NCBI GenBank assembly: GCA_039881045.1
Contig: JAYWVB010000013.1
Location: forward strand, 248,001-312,000
Direction of reading: 5' to 3'
Length of the DNA stretch: 64,000 nt
DNA from: Chaetomium olivaceum
Taxonomy: Eukaryota > Ascomycota > Sordariomycetes > Sordariales > Chaetomiaceae
Positions 43,780 to 54,540 of the stretch are shown here, piece by piece. The notes below the pieces were generated by a model that saw only the letters and a program-made list of their open reading frames with translations, did not search any database and was not told the origin of the DNA. The position numbers and the translations under genes were made by a program. The stretch's first letter is position 1; each line of letters opens with the position of its first letter.

Positions 43780-45435
43780 ATGGAATCTCTTCCAAAAGAA
43801 ACTCGTATGATCCTTGCGCTTGAAGCTCTCAAGAAAGACCCTAAACTTTCTGTCCGAAAAGCTTCTGCGATCTACGAGGTCTCACGAAGCTCGCTCCGCG
43901 ACCGACGCGCCGGAAAGCAACCACGACGCGAAATACCAGCCAACCTTCGAAAACTGACTGACTTTGAAGAGCAAGTCCTTCTTGAGAGAGTACTCGACCT
44001 TGATGCGCGAGGATTTCAGCCCCAGCTCTCGGACCTTCGAGAAATGGCCGATCGCCTTCGGGCCGCACGCGGCGCGTCGGGCGTCGGACCCCGATGGGCA
44101 AACGGTTTCGTAAAGCGACATTCCAAGGTTACGACGCGTTTCCGACGCCGAATCGATTACAAGAGAGCCCAATGCGAAGATCCCGACGTAGTAAACGCGT
44201 GGTTTCGGCTCGTACGCAACGTAATCGATAAATACGCGATCCAAGAGGGGGACATCTACAACTTCGACGAGACTGGGTTCCAGATGGGCATACTTTCGAG
44301 TGCAAAGGTCGTGACGAGCTCCGAGCGACGTGGACGGCCTCGCACAAAGCAGCCTGGCAATCGAGAGTGGGTTACGGTGATCCAAGCTGTGTGTGCGGAT
44401 GGCTGGGTCGTGCCGCCGTACTTTGTCGTCAAGGGGAAAAACCACCTCCTCCCTTGGTACCAGGACAGCCGGTTCCAGCCCGAATGGAGAGTCCATACAA
44501 GCGAGAATGGCTGGACAACAAATGAGATTGGCCTCGATTGGCTAAAACATTTCGACGAGGCTACCAAACGCCGTACGAGAGGGGTACATCGACTGCTCAT
44601 CCTTGACGGCCACGAAAGCCACCACTCGGTCGACTTCGAAGATTTCTGCAAGGCCAACAACATTGTTACACTTTGCATGCCTCCCCATTCTTCCCACTTT
44701 CTCCAGCCTCTTGATGTTGGGTGTTTTAGTCCGCTCAAGGCCTCGTACGGCAAGCGGATTGAGCAGATGATGCGGATGCAGATCACCCACATTACGAAGG
44801 AGGACTTCTTCGACGCGTTTGTCGAGGCATTTCACGCTTCAATCACAGCGAACAACATACGAGCGGGCTTTAGAGCAACTGGCCTTGTTCCTTTTGACCC
44901 TGAATTGGTAGTTTCTTGCCTCGACCCTAAGCCACTTACCCCATCTCCTCCAAACTCGCGTCCCGGAACAGCCTCGACTTGGGCCCTGAAGACCCCATCC
45001 AATGCGTACGACGCGACCAAGAGCTCCATCACTCTCAAGCGGAAGATCGAGAACCATCAAGGTAGCTCTCCGACTCACATTTTCGACATCATCGACTTGC
45101 AGGCCAAGAGCATCTCAAAATTGGCACATGAAATGGTGTTACTCCGAGCTGAGGCCCAGGAACTTCGTACAGCAAATGAGCGACTAAGCAAGCGCCGTAG
45201 GACAAAGAAAACGCGTCTGCAGGAAGGAGGATCACTTAGTTTACAAGAGGCAAAGGGTTTGATGGCTGACCGGGGACTTGGTGATAAGGACTGCGAGGAA
45301 ACGTCAGGGAGTAGTGGTTGTATAACAGTGGGTGGGCCACGCATTCGGCTCTGCAGCAACTGCAAGAAGCCCGGCCACAATGCGCGGACATGTCAAGTAG
45401 TTTGCGAGATGTCTGAAGACAGTGACTCCGAGTAG
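43780..45435 (+). CDS. Pogo/Fot-family DDE transposase with zinc knuckle (second type)
   Basis: 551-aa single-exon protein. Helix-turn-helix at about residues 10-45 (AIYEVSRSSLRDRR), CENPB-type region, then the catalytic core with Asp163 (YNFDETGF), Asp276 (LILDGHESHHS) and Asp312 (QPLDVGCFSPLK). A helical region (about 440-470) precedes a basic SKRRRTKKTR patch, and the CCHC knuckle is Cys525, Cys528, His533, Cys538. These positions are identical to the transposase at 5291, so the two align without visible gaps up to their acidic or variable tails. Flanking TIRs carry different 17-nt units, so they are probably separate families with separate binding specificity. All catalytic residues are present. 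Confidence 0.93.
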   Translation: MESLPKETRMILALEALKKDPKLSVRKASAIYEVSRSSLRDRRAGKQPRREIPANLRKLTDFEEQVLLERVLDLDARGFQPQLSDLREMADRLRAARGASGVGPRWANGFVKRHSKVTTRFRRRIDYKRAQCEDPDVVNAWFRLVRNVIDKYAIQEGDIYNFDETGFQMGILSSAKVVTSSERRGRPRTKQPGNREWVTVIQAVCADGWVVPPYFVVKGKNHLLPWYQDSRFQPEWRVHTSENGWTTNEIGLDWLKHFDEATKRRTRGVHRLLILDGHESHHSVDFEDFCKANNIVTLCMPPHSSHFLQPLDVGCFSPLKASYGKRIEQMMRMQITHITKEDFFDAFVEAFHASITANNIRAGFRATGLVPFDPELVVSCLDPKPLTPSPPNSRPGTASTWALKTPSNAYDATKSSITLKRKIENHQGSSPTHIFDIIDLQAKSISKLAHEMVLLRAEAQELRTANERLSKRRRTKKTRLQEGGSLSLQEAKGLMADRGLGDKDCEETSGSSGCITVGGPRIRLCSNCKKPGHNARTCQVVCEMSEDSDSE

Positions 45436-45495
45436 TTTCAATTGATTTGAGCTGTTGTGGCTGAATTGACTTACACAAAGTGGTTGAGGTCCGGG

Positions 45496-45542
45496 AAAAG
45501 TGGGCGCTTCGTTATGGTGGGCGCTTCGTTATGCAAGTACGT
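45496..45542 (-). repeat. Right TIR (47 bp) of transposon 2
   Basis: Perfect inverted copy of 43682-43728 with both 17-nt units, followed by the TA copy at 45543-45544. Confidence 0.95.
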
Positions 45543-45544
45543 TA

Positions 45545-45925
45545 CACAAGGTTTCAGCTTTATCCTCCACCCTAATTTGGCAACATGAAAACCGAGTAGG
45601 AACTATTTACAAAGACCACAAAACCGTCCTCCCTTTCCGAATATCAAAGATAATCGCTATCTACTCATTCATCTACCGGCATCAGTATACCCAGCCAAAC
45701 AAGCAGTCATGACGTCGTAACCCGGATATCAACAGCCTCATCAGATCCTTCCACCTTTACTCATTTCATACCACATCAGCATCCCGAATCCGGGCCGGCA
45801 CACCAGGATATATACCCACCACGACGAAACACAGAAAGAAAACAAGATCTTGCAACCCCACCAACCCCTTCAGCGATCCCTCCCTTCTCCCCACGACCAT
45901 CCCCCAAATTACACGAACCATCCGC
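45545..45925. other. Intergenic between transposon 2 and the MARVEL gene
   Basis: No gene seen. It includes the 3' flank of the leftward MARVEL gene. Confidence 0.4.
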
Positions 45926-46620
45926 TCAAACATAAGCGCGATGATGCGAGTGCGAGCTCCTCCGGCTCCCCCCATGGCGATGCCCACTGTGGCTGCGATG
46001 GCGGCTATGGCTCCCATGGCTCCGGCTATGGCTGCGGCGCCTGGTCTCGACATAGCGCTTCTCCGTCTTGACCGCATGATCGCCATGGACCCACGCCATG
46101 ACGGCCGTGACAAAAAAGAAGACGGTATTCATGATCCCCAGCGCAAAGCACGCCTTGAGCATGCTGCACGTCTTACTGACCGCCACATCGATGCCCGTCA
46201 CCCGCACGGTGCCCAGAATCCCAAAATCGTAATCCACGCTCGACCCGGGCTGGATGGACGCGCAGTCGGCGCGGGCGATGAAGCGCAGGTAGTACACTCC
46301 CGCGATCAGGGCGCCGACGAAGGCCAGGTCGATTACGGCGACGAACTGGGCGTTGGCCGCGGAGCGGTGGTAGCTGAAAAGCGTGAAGATGGCCCAGGCG
46401 AGGGCGAGGGTCGAGACGATGAACATGACCAGAATGTAGGTCGGGGTCATGACGTTGGCTTCCAGGTGGATGTTGACGAACCAGGCGAGCATGCCCATGA
46501 TGGGGATCTGCGTGGGGTTAATTGATGTGAAGTTGTGAGGTATACTGATTGTGAGGGCGGCTTACCAGGGTGACGATCTCCAAGAAGCGCCAAAAGGCGA
46601 ACATGATTCCGAACAACATG
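45926..46620 (-). CDS. MARVEL-domain four-helix membrane protein, 211 aa
   Basis: Two exons (46620-46567 and 46507-45926) with a 59-nt intron (GTAAGC, ACGCAG, ATTAAC branch). The protein starts MLFGIMFAFWRFLEIVTL, then IPIMGMLAWFV. It has four predicted membrane spans: the N-terminus, ILVMFIVSTLALAWAIFTLF, VIDLAFVGALIAGVYYLRFI and ALGIMNTVFFFVTAVMAWV. The loop with two cysteines (DCASIQPG, SKTC) lies between spans 3 and 4. The C-terminal tail is Arg/Ser/His-rich (SHSRSHGSHSRHRSHSGHRH), cytosolic and probably phosphorylated or metal-binding. Fungal MARVEL proteins act in membrane organisation and trafficking at the plasma membrane; the exact role here is unknown. Confidence 0.85.
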
Positions 46621-48405
46621 GCGGCGGTGTTGTCGATGCGCAGTTGGTTGGTTGTGGTGTTGGGTTCTCAGCGATGGCGGTCTTGACTCTTGAGATTGAA
46701 GTCGTGGTGAAATTCGAAAATCCAGCCGAGACTGAGACTGGGACTTGGTTGGGTGACTTTCTGTTGGGTGCCCGACTTCCGACTTTTAATTCGTGGCAAC
46801 CACAAGCACAGCGAGATCCTGCTGCTGGCGCAGCCAAAGGGAGATTGGTTCCCAAGCTCCGGGCTCTCTCCCGCGTCGATTGTGCGACCCGTGCCGCCGT
46901 AAGAGCTTGCGTCGCTGTTAGGCAACTTTCAAGGTTGGGCTCCACGTGCTGAGGTGAGGATAGGTTCACTCGTAACCTGCACACCGAATCGGTGTATCTC
47001 GTCCCAAGAATCAATTCCAGTGCCTCCGTTGAGCGATGCAAACAGAACCCTTATGACGTCTGCGCTGATCTCCCTGTCGCAAACCCAGCCGGAGGATGCA
47101 GATGCAGGCAAGCGGGGTTGATCGATTGTTGGCACAGGAACAAGCTCAGGGCCCAGGAACCGTGCCACTGCTAACTGGAATCAGCGAGGATGCCGACCTG
47201 GAAGTCTGCAAAACCAGGGGAGGGCTTCAATGGCTCGGCAGTGGAAAGATAAGACGATTTCCTTTGGTACTGTATGTACAGTTTTAAAAGGTAGAAAAAA
47301 CACACCGCAAAAGCCAACTCTCTCACCTCCACCTAGAAGACCTGCCATCTCATCGTCTCCTTCAGAAAAAGAAGGCTGGGCGTGCAGCTTTTCCCAATTC
47401 AACCAATCAGCGCATGATCTGGTTGCTCGGCACCGGCTCCGCTGTCAGAAATCCCGATGGCTGGTGTCACTTCAAATCGCGGCGCTGTGTTGTGGCTGTC
47501 TCACATATTCTTGGCTTCGAGAAACTTCACCACACGTTCCCGTCTTCAATCCACAGCGAACCACCGATCAATTGAAGCTTGACCTCGTGAAGCATCTCAA
47601 GATCGGCCCCACACCGTCCGCCTCCGGCCCCGGACCCACCCGCCGGCCTTGGGCGCCGGACCGTTCCTTTTGCGGGCCCACTGGCTATGTACACAGTCGA
47701 GAATGAGGCACTATCCTTCAACCAGTTTCAACGTAGGTAGTAGTGTAGCGGGGCAAAAGATGTCCATAACGATGTCCATAACGATTAATTAGAGGCACGG
47801 GAGTTTTCGGAGACCACATCTGAATAAAATCAGAAAATACAAGCTCTCTGTCATGTTATCGCCTGTTATCTGGTCCTGTTCCTTATCACTCGACGGCTTC
47901 CCCACCTTCCCCAGCAGGCCCGGGGACGCCCCCACTGTCAGCAACATTGGCGATGACCTGAGTTGTGAGTTGAAACGGCTGGATCGTCAGGAACTGCCAT
48001 GCTTCCCCGCGGCGGCAGGCGCATGGCAGCGGCGGGAACTGCCCGGTAGGCAATGTAGCCATCGGCTGGGCCCGCCCGATCTCTGTCGTCCGTGAGCCGG
48101 GAATTGGGAACAGCCATGCAGCACATTCCCCATTCACTGCCCATGCACACACGCACACACCATGGAACCACATCCTGAAGCATGAAGGGTTCCACATTCG
48201 CCTCTGGGGGTTCCATCCTGCTACTGCGCTGTGGACCCCGCCGAGATACGGAAACAAGATAAGCACTCAGTGGCACTCCCGGTTACGCTTGGACATGAAC
48301 ATGTGTGATTCGAGTGTGGCATGCGACCAGCATGGGACCAACATGGGACCGCGGCTTTGCCATTAAAAGCTCGCCGCTAAGGTTCGTTACTTTGCCGGGA
48401 ATATG
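46621..48405. other. Long divergent intergenic region (MARVEL and permease genes)
   Basis: 1.8 kb without a supported gene. Several ORFs up to 159 codons lack domains and start context. Confidence 0.4.
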
Positions 48406-48413
48406 TTATATAT
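48406..48413 (+). promoter_or_regulatory. TATA-like element of the purine permease gene
   Basis: A TTATATAT-type element lies 93-100 bp before the ATG at 48506, with a C/T-rich leader between. Confidence 0.45.
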
Positions 48414-48505
48414 CCTGGGAATTGGACAAGACTCAGTTTCTTCCATCCGCATCACGCTCCGGGTCGAACCTTCCCCAATTCGACCATTGCCATTTTTCCT
48501 TGATC

Positions 48506-50552
48506 ATGGATGAAGACCAAGTTCCGTCCCAAATTGTCCCGGAGCCGGCTCCAAAACGGACCCTCAGTTCCCGATTACACACCGTGAAGAAGACGCTTCT
48601 CACGAAAGAAGGCCTCATCGGCAATTACGACTATGCCTTTCTCTTCCGCCCCAATCTCCCTTTTATGAAGAAGGCTGACAGGCCACCCCCCTTCTTCGGT
48701 CTCAATGACCGGATGCCCGTGGTATTGGCCCTACTCCTTGGCTTCCAACATGCCCTCGCCATGCTCGCCGGCATCATCACGCCGCCCATCATCATGGCCG
48801 GCGCCGGCGGTGTCAACCTCAACACTGACCAAACCCAATACCTCGTCTCCACCGCCCTGATTGTGTCTGGCATCCTGTCCACCATCCAAATCACCCGTTT
48901 CCGCATCCTCAAGACCCCCTACTACATTGGCACGGGCCTGATCTCGGTGGTCGGCATCTCCTTCGCCATCATCCCCGTCGCCTCAGGTGCCTTCAGTCAG
49001 ATGTACGCCAACGGCTTCTGTCCGACCGCCAAGGACGGCACGCCGCTGCCGTGTCCCGATGCTTATGGCGCCGTGCTGGGCACCGCCGCCGTCTGTTCGC
49101 TCCTCGAGATTCTCATCTCGTTCGTGCCTCCCAAGGTCATGCTGCGCATCTTCCCGCCCATCGTCACGGGGCCGACCGTCATGCTGATTGGCATCAACTT
49201 GATCGCCTCCGGTTTCAAGAACTGGGCCGGTGGCTCCGGCCCCTGTGCCGACGCCAACCCGACCGAGTTCTTTGCCCTGTGCCCTGATATTACCGCACTG
49301 CATGCCCTTCCTTGGGGTTCGGCCGAGTACCTCGGTAAGCCCCTTTCACGATTCGAAGAAGAATATGTATCTCTTGACTAACAACCCCAAGGCCTCGGCT
49401 TTTCCGTCTTTGTGACCATCATCCTCTGCGAGCGCTTCGGTTCCCCCATCATGAAATCCACCAGCGTGGTGATCGGCCTGCTGACGGGCTGCATCATTGC
49501 CGCCGCCTGCGGATACTTTGACCGGTCGGGCATCGACACGGCGCCCGCGGCGTCCTTCATCTGGGTGCACACGTTCAAGCTGTCCATCTACGGGCCACTC
49601 GTACTACCGCTCATGGCCGTCTTCATCATCTGCGCGTGCGAGGCCATCGGCGACATCACGGCGTCGTGCGACGTGTCCCGCCTCGAGGTCGAGGGCGAGC
49701 TCTACGAGAGCCGCATCCAGGGCGGCGTGCTGGCTGATGGTGTGAATGGCTTGCTGGCTGCCCTGGCTACCATCACCCCCATGACCACTTTTGCCCAGAA
49801 CAACGGGGTTATTGCGCTCACCCGGTGTGCTAATCGCTCGGCCGGGTATTGCTGCTGGTAAGCTTTCCCCTCCCCCCTTTCCCCCCTCCCCCTTTCCCCA
49901 ACGCAAAACCCCCCTTTTCTCCCAACCAACCCCAACCACGCACCGTGCACCCAACCCGTCCTAACCCCATCCACACACACAGCCTCTTCCTCCTCCTCGC
50001 GGGCATCTTCACCAAATTCGCCGCCGCCCTCGTCGCCATCCCGCCCGCCGTGCTCGGCGGCATGACCACCTTCCTCTTCACCGCCGTCGCCGTGTCCGGC
50101 ATCGCCATCGTCGCCAAGGGCGTCCCCTTCACCCCCGCAACCGTTTTGTGCTAACGGCCGGGCTGGCCTTGGGGTACGGCGCGACGCTGGTGCCGGATTA
50201 TTTTGAGCACGTGTTCAAGGGCGTGGCCGAGGGGGGGGATGAGAAGGGGTTGAGGGGGTTTTTGGATGCGATTGCCTTGGTGATGGAGACGGGGTTTGCG
50301 GTTACCGCGCTGGTGACGGTGGTGTTGAATCTGGTGTTGCCCGTGGAGATGGAGGGTGAGGAGGTGGGGGTGCCGGGGGATGGGGAGAGTGTGAGTGTGG
50401 TTGGTGGTGGTGTTGGCGGTGGTGTTGGTGGGAAGGAGAGGGTGGGGTATGGGGGAGGTACTAGGGGGTCTGTTGATGAGGTGATGATGGAGGGGAGGGG
50501 GAGTGGGAGTGGGCATGATAGTGCGGAGTTTAAAGAGGGTAAATCTGCGTAG
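48506..50552 (+). CDS. NAT-family uric acid/xanthine permease (UapA/UapC type), one frameshift
   Basis: Exons 48506-49334, 49392-49857 and 49983-50552. The family moves uric acid and xanthine with protons across the plasma membrane. Diagnostic motifs are present: the TM1 QH motif (GFQHALAMLAG) and the complete NAT signature QNNGVIALTR at about residues 412-421, followed by CANRSAGY. In exon 3 the frame stops at 50152-50154 after VPFTP. The expected continuation (RNRFVLTAGLALGYGATLVPDY) is one frame over, so one base is missing in the C-rich stretch near 50133-50143. Exon lengths total 1865 nt, one short of a multiple of three, which agrees. The repaired length would be about 621 aa, with a Gly-rich tail longer than in UapA. 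An assembly error is the simplest explanation. Confidence 0.85.
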
Positions 50553-51704
50553 GGGCTTTGGAAGAGACAATGTTTGTTGGGAGGCTTTGGTATGTTTTGG
50601 ATACCCACTGGTGCGGAGAGTTGGTTTAGTTCACACGAGGTTCAGGATATGGGAAACTGTGGCAGTGCTTTCTCGGTGATTCCCCGTCCTACCTGTGAGA
50701 CCTTAAACATTATGGAATACCTGTTCTCGTCCTACTCAATTGCTCTAATCACGCTGTCTCCAAGGAACCCTCATGCCGATAATACGCATATATCGGCACA
50801 TAATGATCCGTGAGATTGCCAATACTTGACCGACGCCATAAATACGCCCGGCCATCCGCCGAGTAATGGAACACGGCGCTCTCCAGATCTAGCATCATGA
50901 TTCTTCCACCCATAAGACGGAAATTTGATAGAGTACTGTCATCCTGATGTACGCATTTGGCCCACAGTTATCGGTAACATACCTGAAGTAGAGTTTGCAT
51001 GTCTTCCAACTCCATCGTTGCACCCTCGGACGAGGAGAGTGAGATGCCTCCAAGGTGCTCAACTAACACGGCCCTTGTTCCATGATAGCGTAGATAGCGG
51101 TAAAACCGTGGTATCACCACTCCCTAGAGAGGATTTAATCGGCTGTAAGCCGTCACTTCAGTCTAGAAATACTCCTCCATGATTTCTTTCTCTTCGCCTG
51201 CTTTTTATGTCGTTAAGACGGCGTGGTTTGGCAGAAACCATTCCGGAAAGCCGTCCGAAGCCAGGGCTGGGCAAATGAAGACGACCACCATCGACGGGAA
51301 ACTACATACGGGACCCAAGAACATGTGGGTGAATGTCAGAGATCTTGAAGGTGATGAACTCTTCCTTAGTTCAAGATATGTGGTAGACATGTACGTACCC
51401 ACCGCTTTATGGGCGTCGTTGTGCCAGAGAGGAGACGCTTTTACGTATGGAAAGAAATGGAACAATATTCATCACCGCCCAATCTATTGCATTACATTAT
51501 TACTTGCCGCCTCTGCCATACCCGTACCGTACCAGAAGCATCATATACACATATCCCAAACCACGAGCTTCATCCCTCCCCCGGGCCATGTGTCACCAAC
51601 TATACATCTCCCCTCCGATGCCAAACCCAGGTCGCTCAACGCCATCTATCCCATACACGCCCGCCCAACACCAACCACCCCAAACCCGACTCCGGACATC
51701 ACGC
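50553..51704. other. Intergenic between permease and LCB1
   Basis: Holds the converging 3' ends of the permease and LCB1 genes. No supported ORF. Confidence 0.45.
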
Positions 51705-53492
51705 TCACGACGACGGCAGACCGAGCTTGTTGTTCGTCTTGCGGGTCATGACCTTGGTGATGGCGTGGCGGATGGTGACGCCGGCCTTCTCGACGTCCTT
51801 CTTGGACAGGCCCGACGTGACGCAGACCTTGAGCGCGGGCGTGACCGTGTAGGTGTTGGTCTTGAGGCTGGTGTGCTGCGAGATGGGCATCGTCTTGAGC
51901 CGCGTGACGAGCACGCCGTTTGCGAGGGCCTACAAAAAACGGGGGTCAGTCGTTTGTCGTCTGTGTATGGGGGTTGGAGCGGGTGACATACCTCATCGAC
52001 ACACTCCTGCAGCAACCGCTCCTGATCCTCCACGCTTAGGCGGCGCGCGGCGACGACCTCGGGCTTGAACACCATCAACATAATCGGGTTCTCGGGCGCG
52101 CTGGAGCACACGACCCAGTCGCTCCGGGGGTCAAGCTGGGCGCGCATGTAGCGGATGTTCTCGCGGCACTGCAGCAGGATCTCCGGGTTGGACTGCAGCA
52201 GGTTGATGCTCTCGCTGGCGGTGACAGCGAGCATGGCGGGTAGCGCAGCCGAGAAGGTGTAGGCGGTCGACGAGACGCGCTGGTGTTCTACCACGTCCTT
52301 GGCTCCCGCGCAGAAACCACCACCGGCGCAGAGCGGCCCCGCGAGCGAGCCGACAATCATGTCCACCTGGGTCGGGTCTACGTTTTGCGCCTCGGTTAGG
52401 CCCCGGCCAGTGCGGCCGAGCACGCCGAAAGACCAGGTCTCGTCGAGCATGAGGCGGAACTTGTACTTCTCCTTGAGTTCGATCTGTGATTTGTTAGCAA
52501 AGCACATCCCAGTTCAACTTATCAGGGGGGACCTACCAGCTTTGGCAGATTGTTGATGTCGCCGGTAGTCTCAAACAGCGCCTCGGTAACGATGAACCGC
52601 CGCGTCAGCTTCTTGCCGGCCTGCTCCTTGACCACCTTGCGCATGACCTGCTCGAGTTCCTCCATGTCGCCATGGTTGTACCACTTGACGTTGCTTCGGG
52701 AGATTTCCAGGCCACGGCGGATCGAGTAGTTGACGCCCCTATCTGCGACGATGATGTCTCCTCTTTTGCAAAACGATGGAATAACGCTGGAGATGGTCGA
52801 GAAAGAATGCGCGTAGACGATGCAACCCTCGGTGCCGAGATACGAGGCAATGTCGGCTTCCGTCTTCATGTGGACGTCTTGGGTGCCGTAGAATTGCGGG
52901 GGACCGCAGGGGCCGACACCGTAGGTGCGCAGGGTTTGGATGGCCTTCTCCTTGATCTGTTCGTTGGCGTTGAAGTTATAGAAGTTGTATGACGCAAGGT
53001 TGGTGACAGTTTTTCCGTTGGCGAGCTTCGACTTCGGCCCCGTAGGTCTATCATCATCAGCGGGAGTCTATCCATGCGAGTATTCTGTGGCATCTTACCC
53101 AACAAGCACAGGCAGCTTCTCCATCTCGGCCTCCTCTTGGGCGGTGACCGGCGCCACTAACGGCTCCGGGGTCCATTCCTCAACTAGCTCATCGATTTCC
53201 TACCTCTCCTTGGTTAGCCAATCCTGTCTCTGCCACCCTTTCCTACCGTGAAAAGACTCACGTCCTCAGTCAACTTGACGTAATTCTGCTTCGATGTCGA
53301 GTAGCTGGGCGCGAGCAGGTACCGGATAAAGAAGATAACCAGCACCAGCTCGATGGCCGAGCGCACGGGGTCGTTCTGGTAGCTGGATTGGACATAGCGG
53401 ATGAGGACGGCCGAGCCGGGCACTTTCTGGAAGGTGACGGCCGCTTCTTGAAGCCACTGGTCGAGATGCGCCTGCGCCTCGTGCAGGTCCAT
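51705..53492 (-). CDS. LCB1: Serine palmitoyltransferase subunit 1 (LCB1), 519 aa
   Basis: Five exons (53492-53262, 53199-53099, 53047-52537, 52483-51992, 51929-51705) total 1560 nt. With LCB2 it condenses serine and palmitoyl-CoA at the ER, the first step of sphingolipid synthesis. An N-terminal membrane segment (about 46-61, SAIELVLVIFFIRYLL) is followed by the aminotransferase class I/II fold. GVGPCGPPQFYGT contains the conserved Cys (about residue 158) equivalent to human SPTLC1 Cys133. As expected for subunit 1, the PLP lysine is missing: the corresponding stretch reads GSLAGPLCAGGGFCAG. HQRVSSTAYTFSAALPA and the C-terminal domain are complete. Introns are 51-62 nt. The gene lies downstream of FKS1 on the same strand, about 1.05 kb away. 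Confidence 0.95.
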
Positions 53493-54540
53493 TTTTGCGT
53501 TCGGTGTGTTTTTGCCTGCGTGGGTTGTGTCGCTTCGGTCCTGATACGTCGGGGATGGATGGGAATTGGGAACTGCGTATATGTTGGGGATGCGATGTGG
53601 TGTGGTTGCCCCCTGGATCTGGGCTTGCAGTGAGAAAAAGAAAGGCGGTAGCTTCGGGAGCCGCGACGCGTGTCGCCGACAGAGCCGTCGGAATTCGAAG
53701 ACGGGGCCGTTGCATGGTCGTTCCACATTTTTCAGGGGAAAGTCTGCAAATGCCACGGGTTTTGGACAGGGGTCCCCACACCGAAACTTGGCACTGAATT
53801 CAGGCCTCCAGCAGCGGACTGACTGGACAATTTCCACAAGCACCCAAACACCAAGCCCATGGGCAAGAAAAAGCCGGATTCCAAGTGTAGGAGCTGGAGT
53901 TATAGAGAAGAAACAATGGTTACAGATGTTCAACGAGGCATTTTTTTTAAACTCGGTTTCTGCTCTTCTTATCTCTTTCCTCCATCTCTTCCCTTTTTCT
54001 TGTTTTTCTCATATCTCTTAAACAAAACTTTCTTTTGGAGTTCGGCTTTTTTTGACCAGAGGGTGCCAAAGCAAGGCTTCACCCATCATGCCATGTAAAA
54101 TCAACGGCGCACTTGTCTGCATATTCTCCCAGGGAATGCGGCCATCGACTCAAAGCGTCGGACATATCCTAGGCCAACTCACTTCAGCGCACTGTGAACG
54201 AGGACAAAGTCGCAATCATTGTGTTATTACCTTCTAATCAAGGTGCTAGGTGGTTCCGGAAGCAGAAAAAGGTAGCGAAACAAAACTGCATAGGGACACA
54301 CACACACACGAGACCGACCGGGTACAGCAATACAAGTTGATTCCATGAGAACCAGCCCCAGTTCCGCCCAAAGAAAAAAGAAACATGAAAGACAGCGCAT
54401 TACGCTTGCATGGTGTATCCTCTCTCAAATCTGAGTCGCCTGACTCGTCCGACTGGTCGACGTATTAAACAGTGTACAAAACCGACCCCTTCTATTCGTC
54501 TCCCTCCAAGATCACAACCTAAAAACGCCGGGCCCACGCT
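53493..54540. promoter_or_regulatory. LCB1 promoter and FKS1 3' region
   Basis: 1.05 kb without a gene. It has a strong C/T tract (about 53960-54020) and a short CA repeat near 54298-54310. Confidence 0.4.

Larger units (their letters stand above)
43682..45542 (+). mobile_element. Second intact pogo/Fot-like DNA transposon, 1861 bp
   Basis: Perfect 47-bp TIRs, flanked by TA (43680-43681 and 45543-45544), enclose one intact transposase gene with 98 nt before its ATG and 107 nt after its stop. The total length equals that of the element at 5193-7053, although TIR and coding sequences differ. No internal stop or decay is visible. Confidence 0.93.

Noticed and set aside
45941..46525. 194-codon plus-strand frame over the MARVEL gene
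   Set aside because: Antisense shadow of a clear four-span membrane protein.
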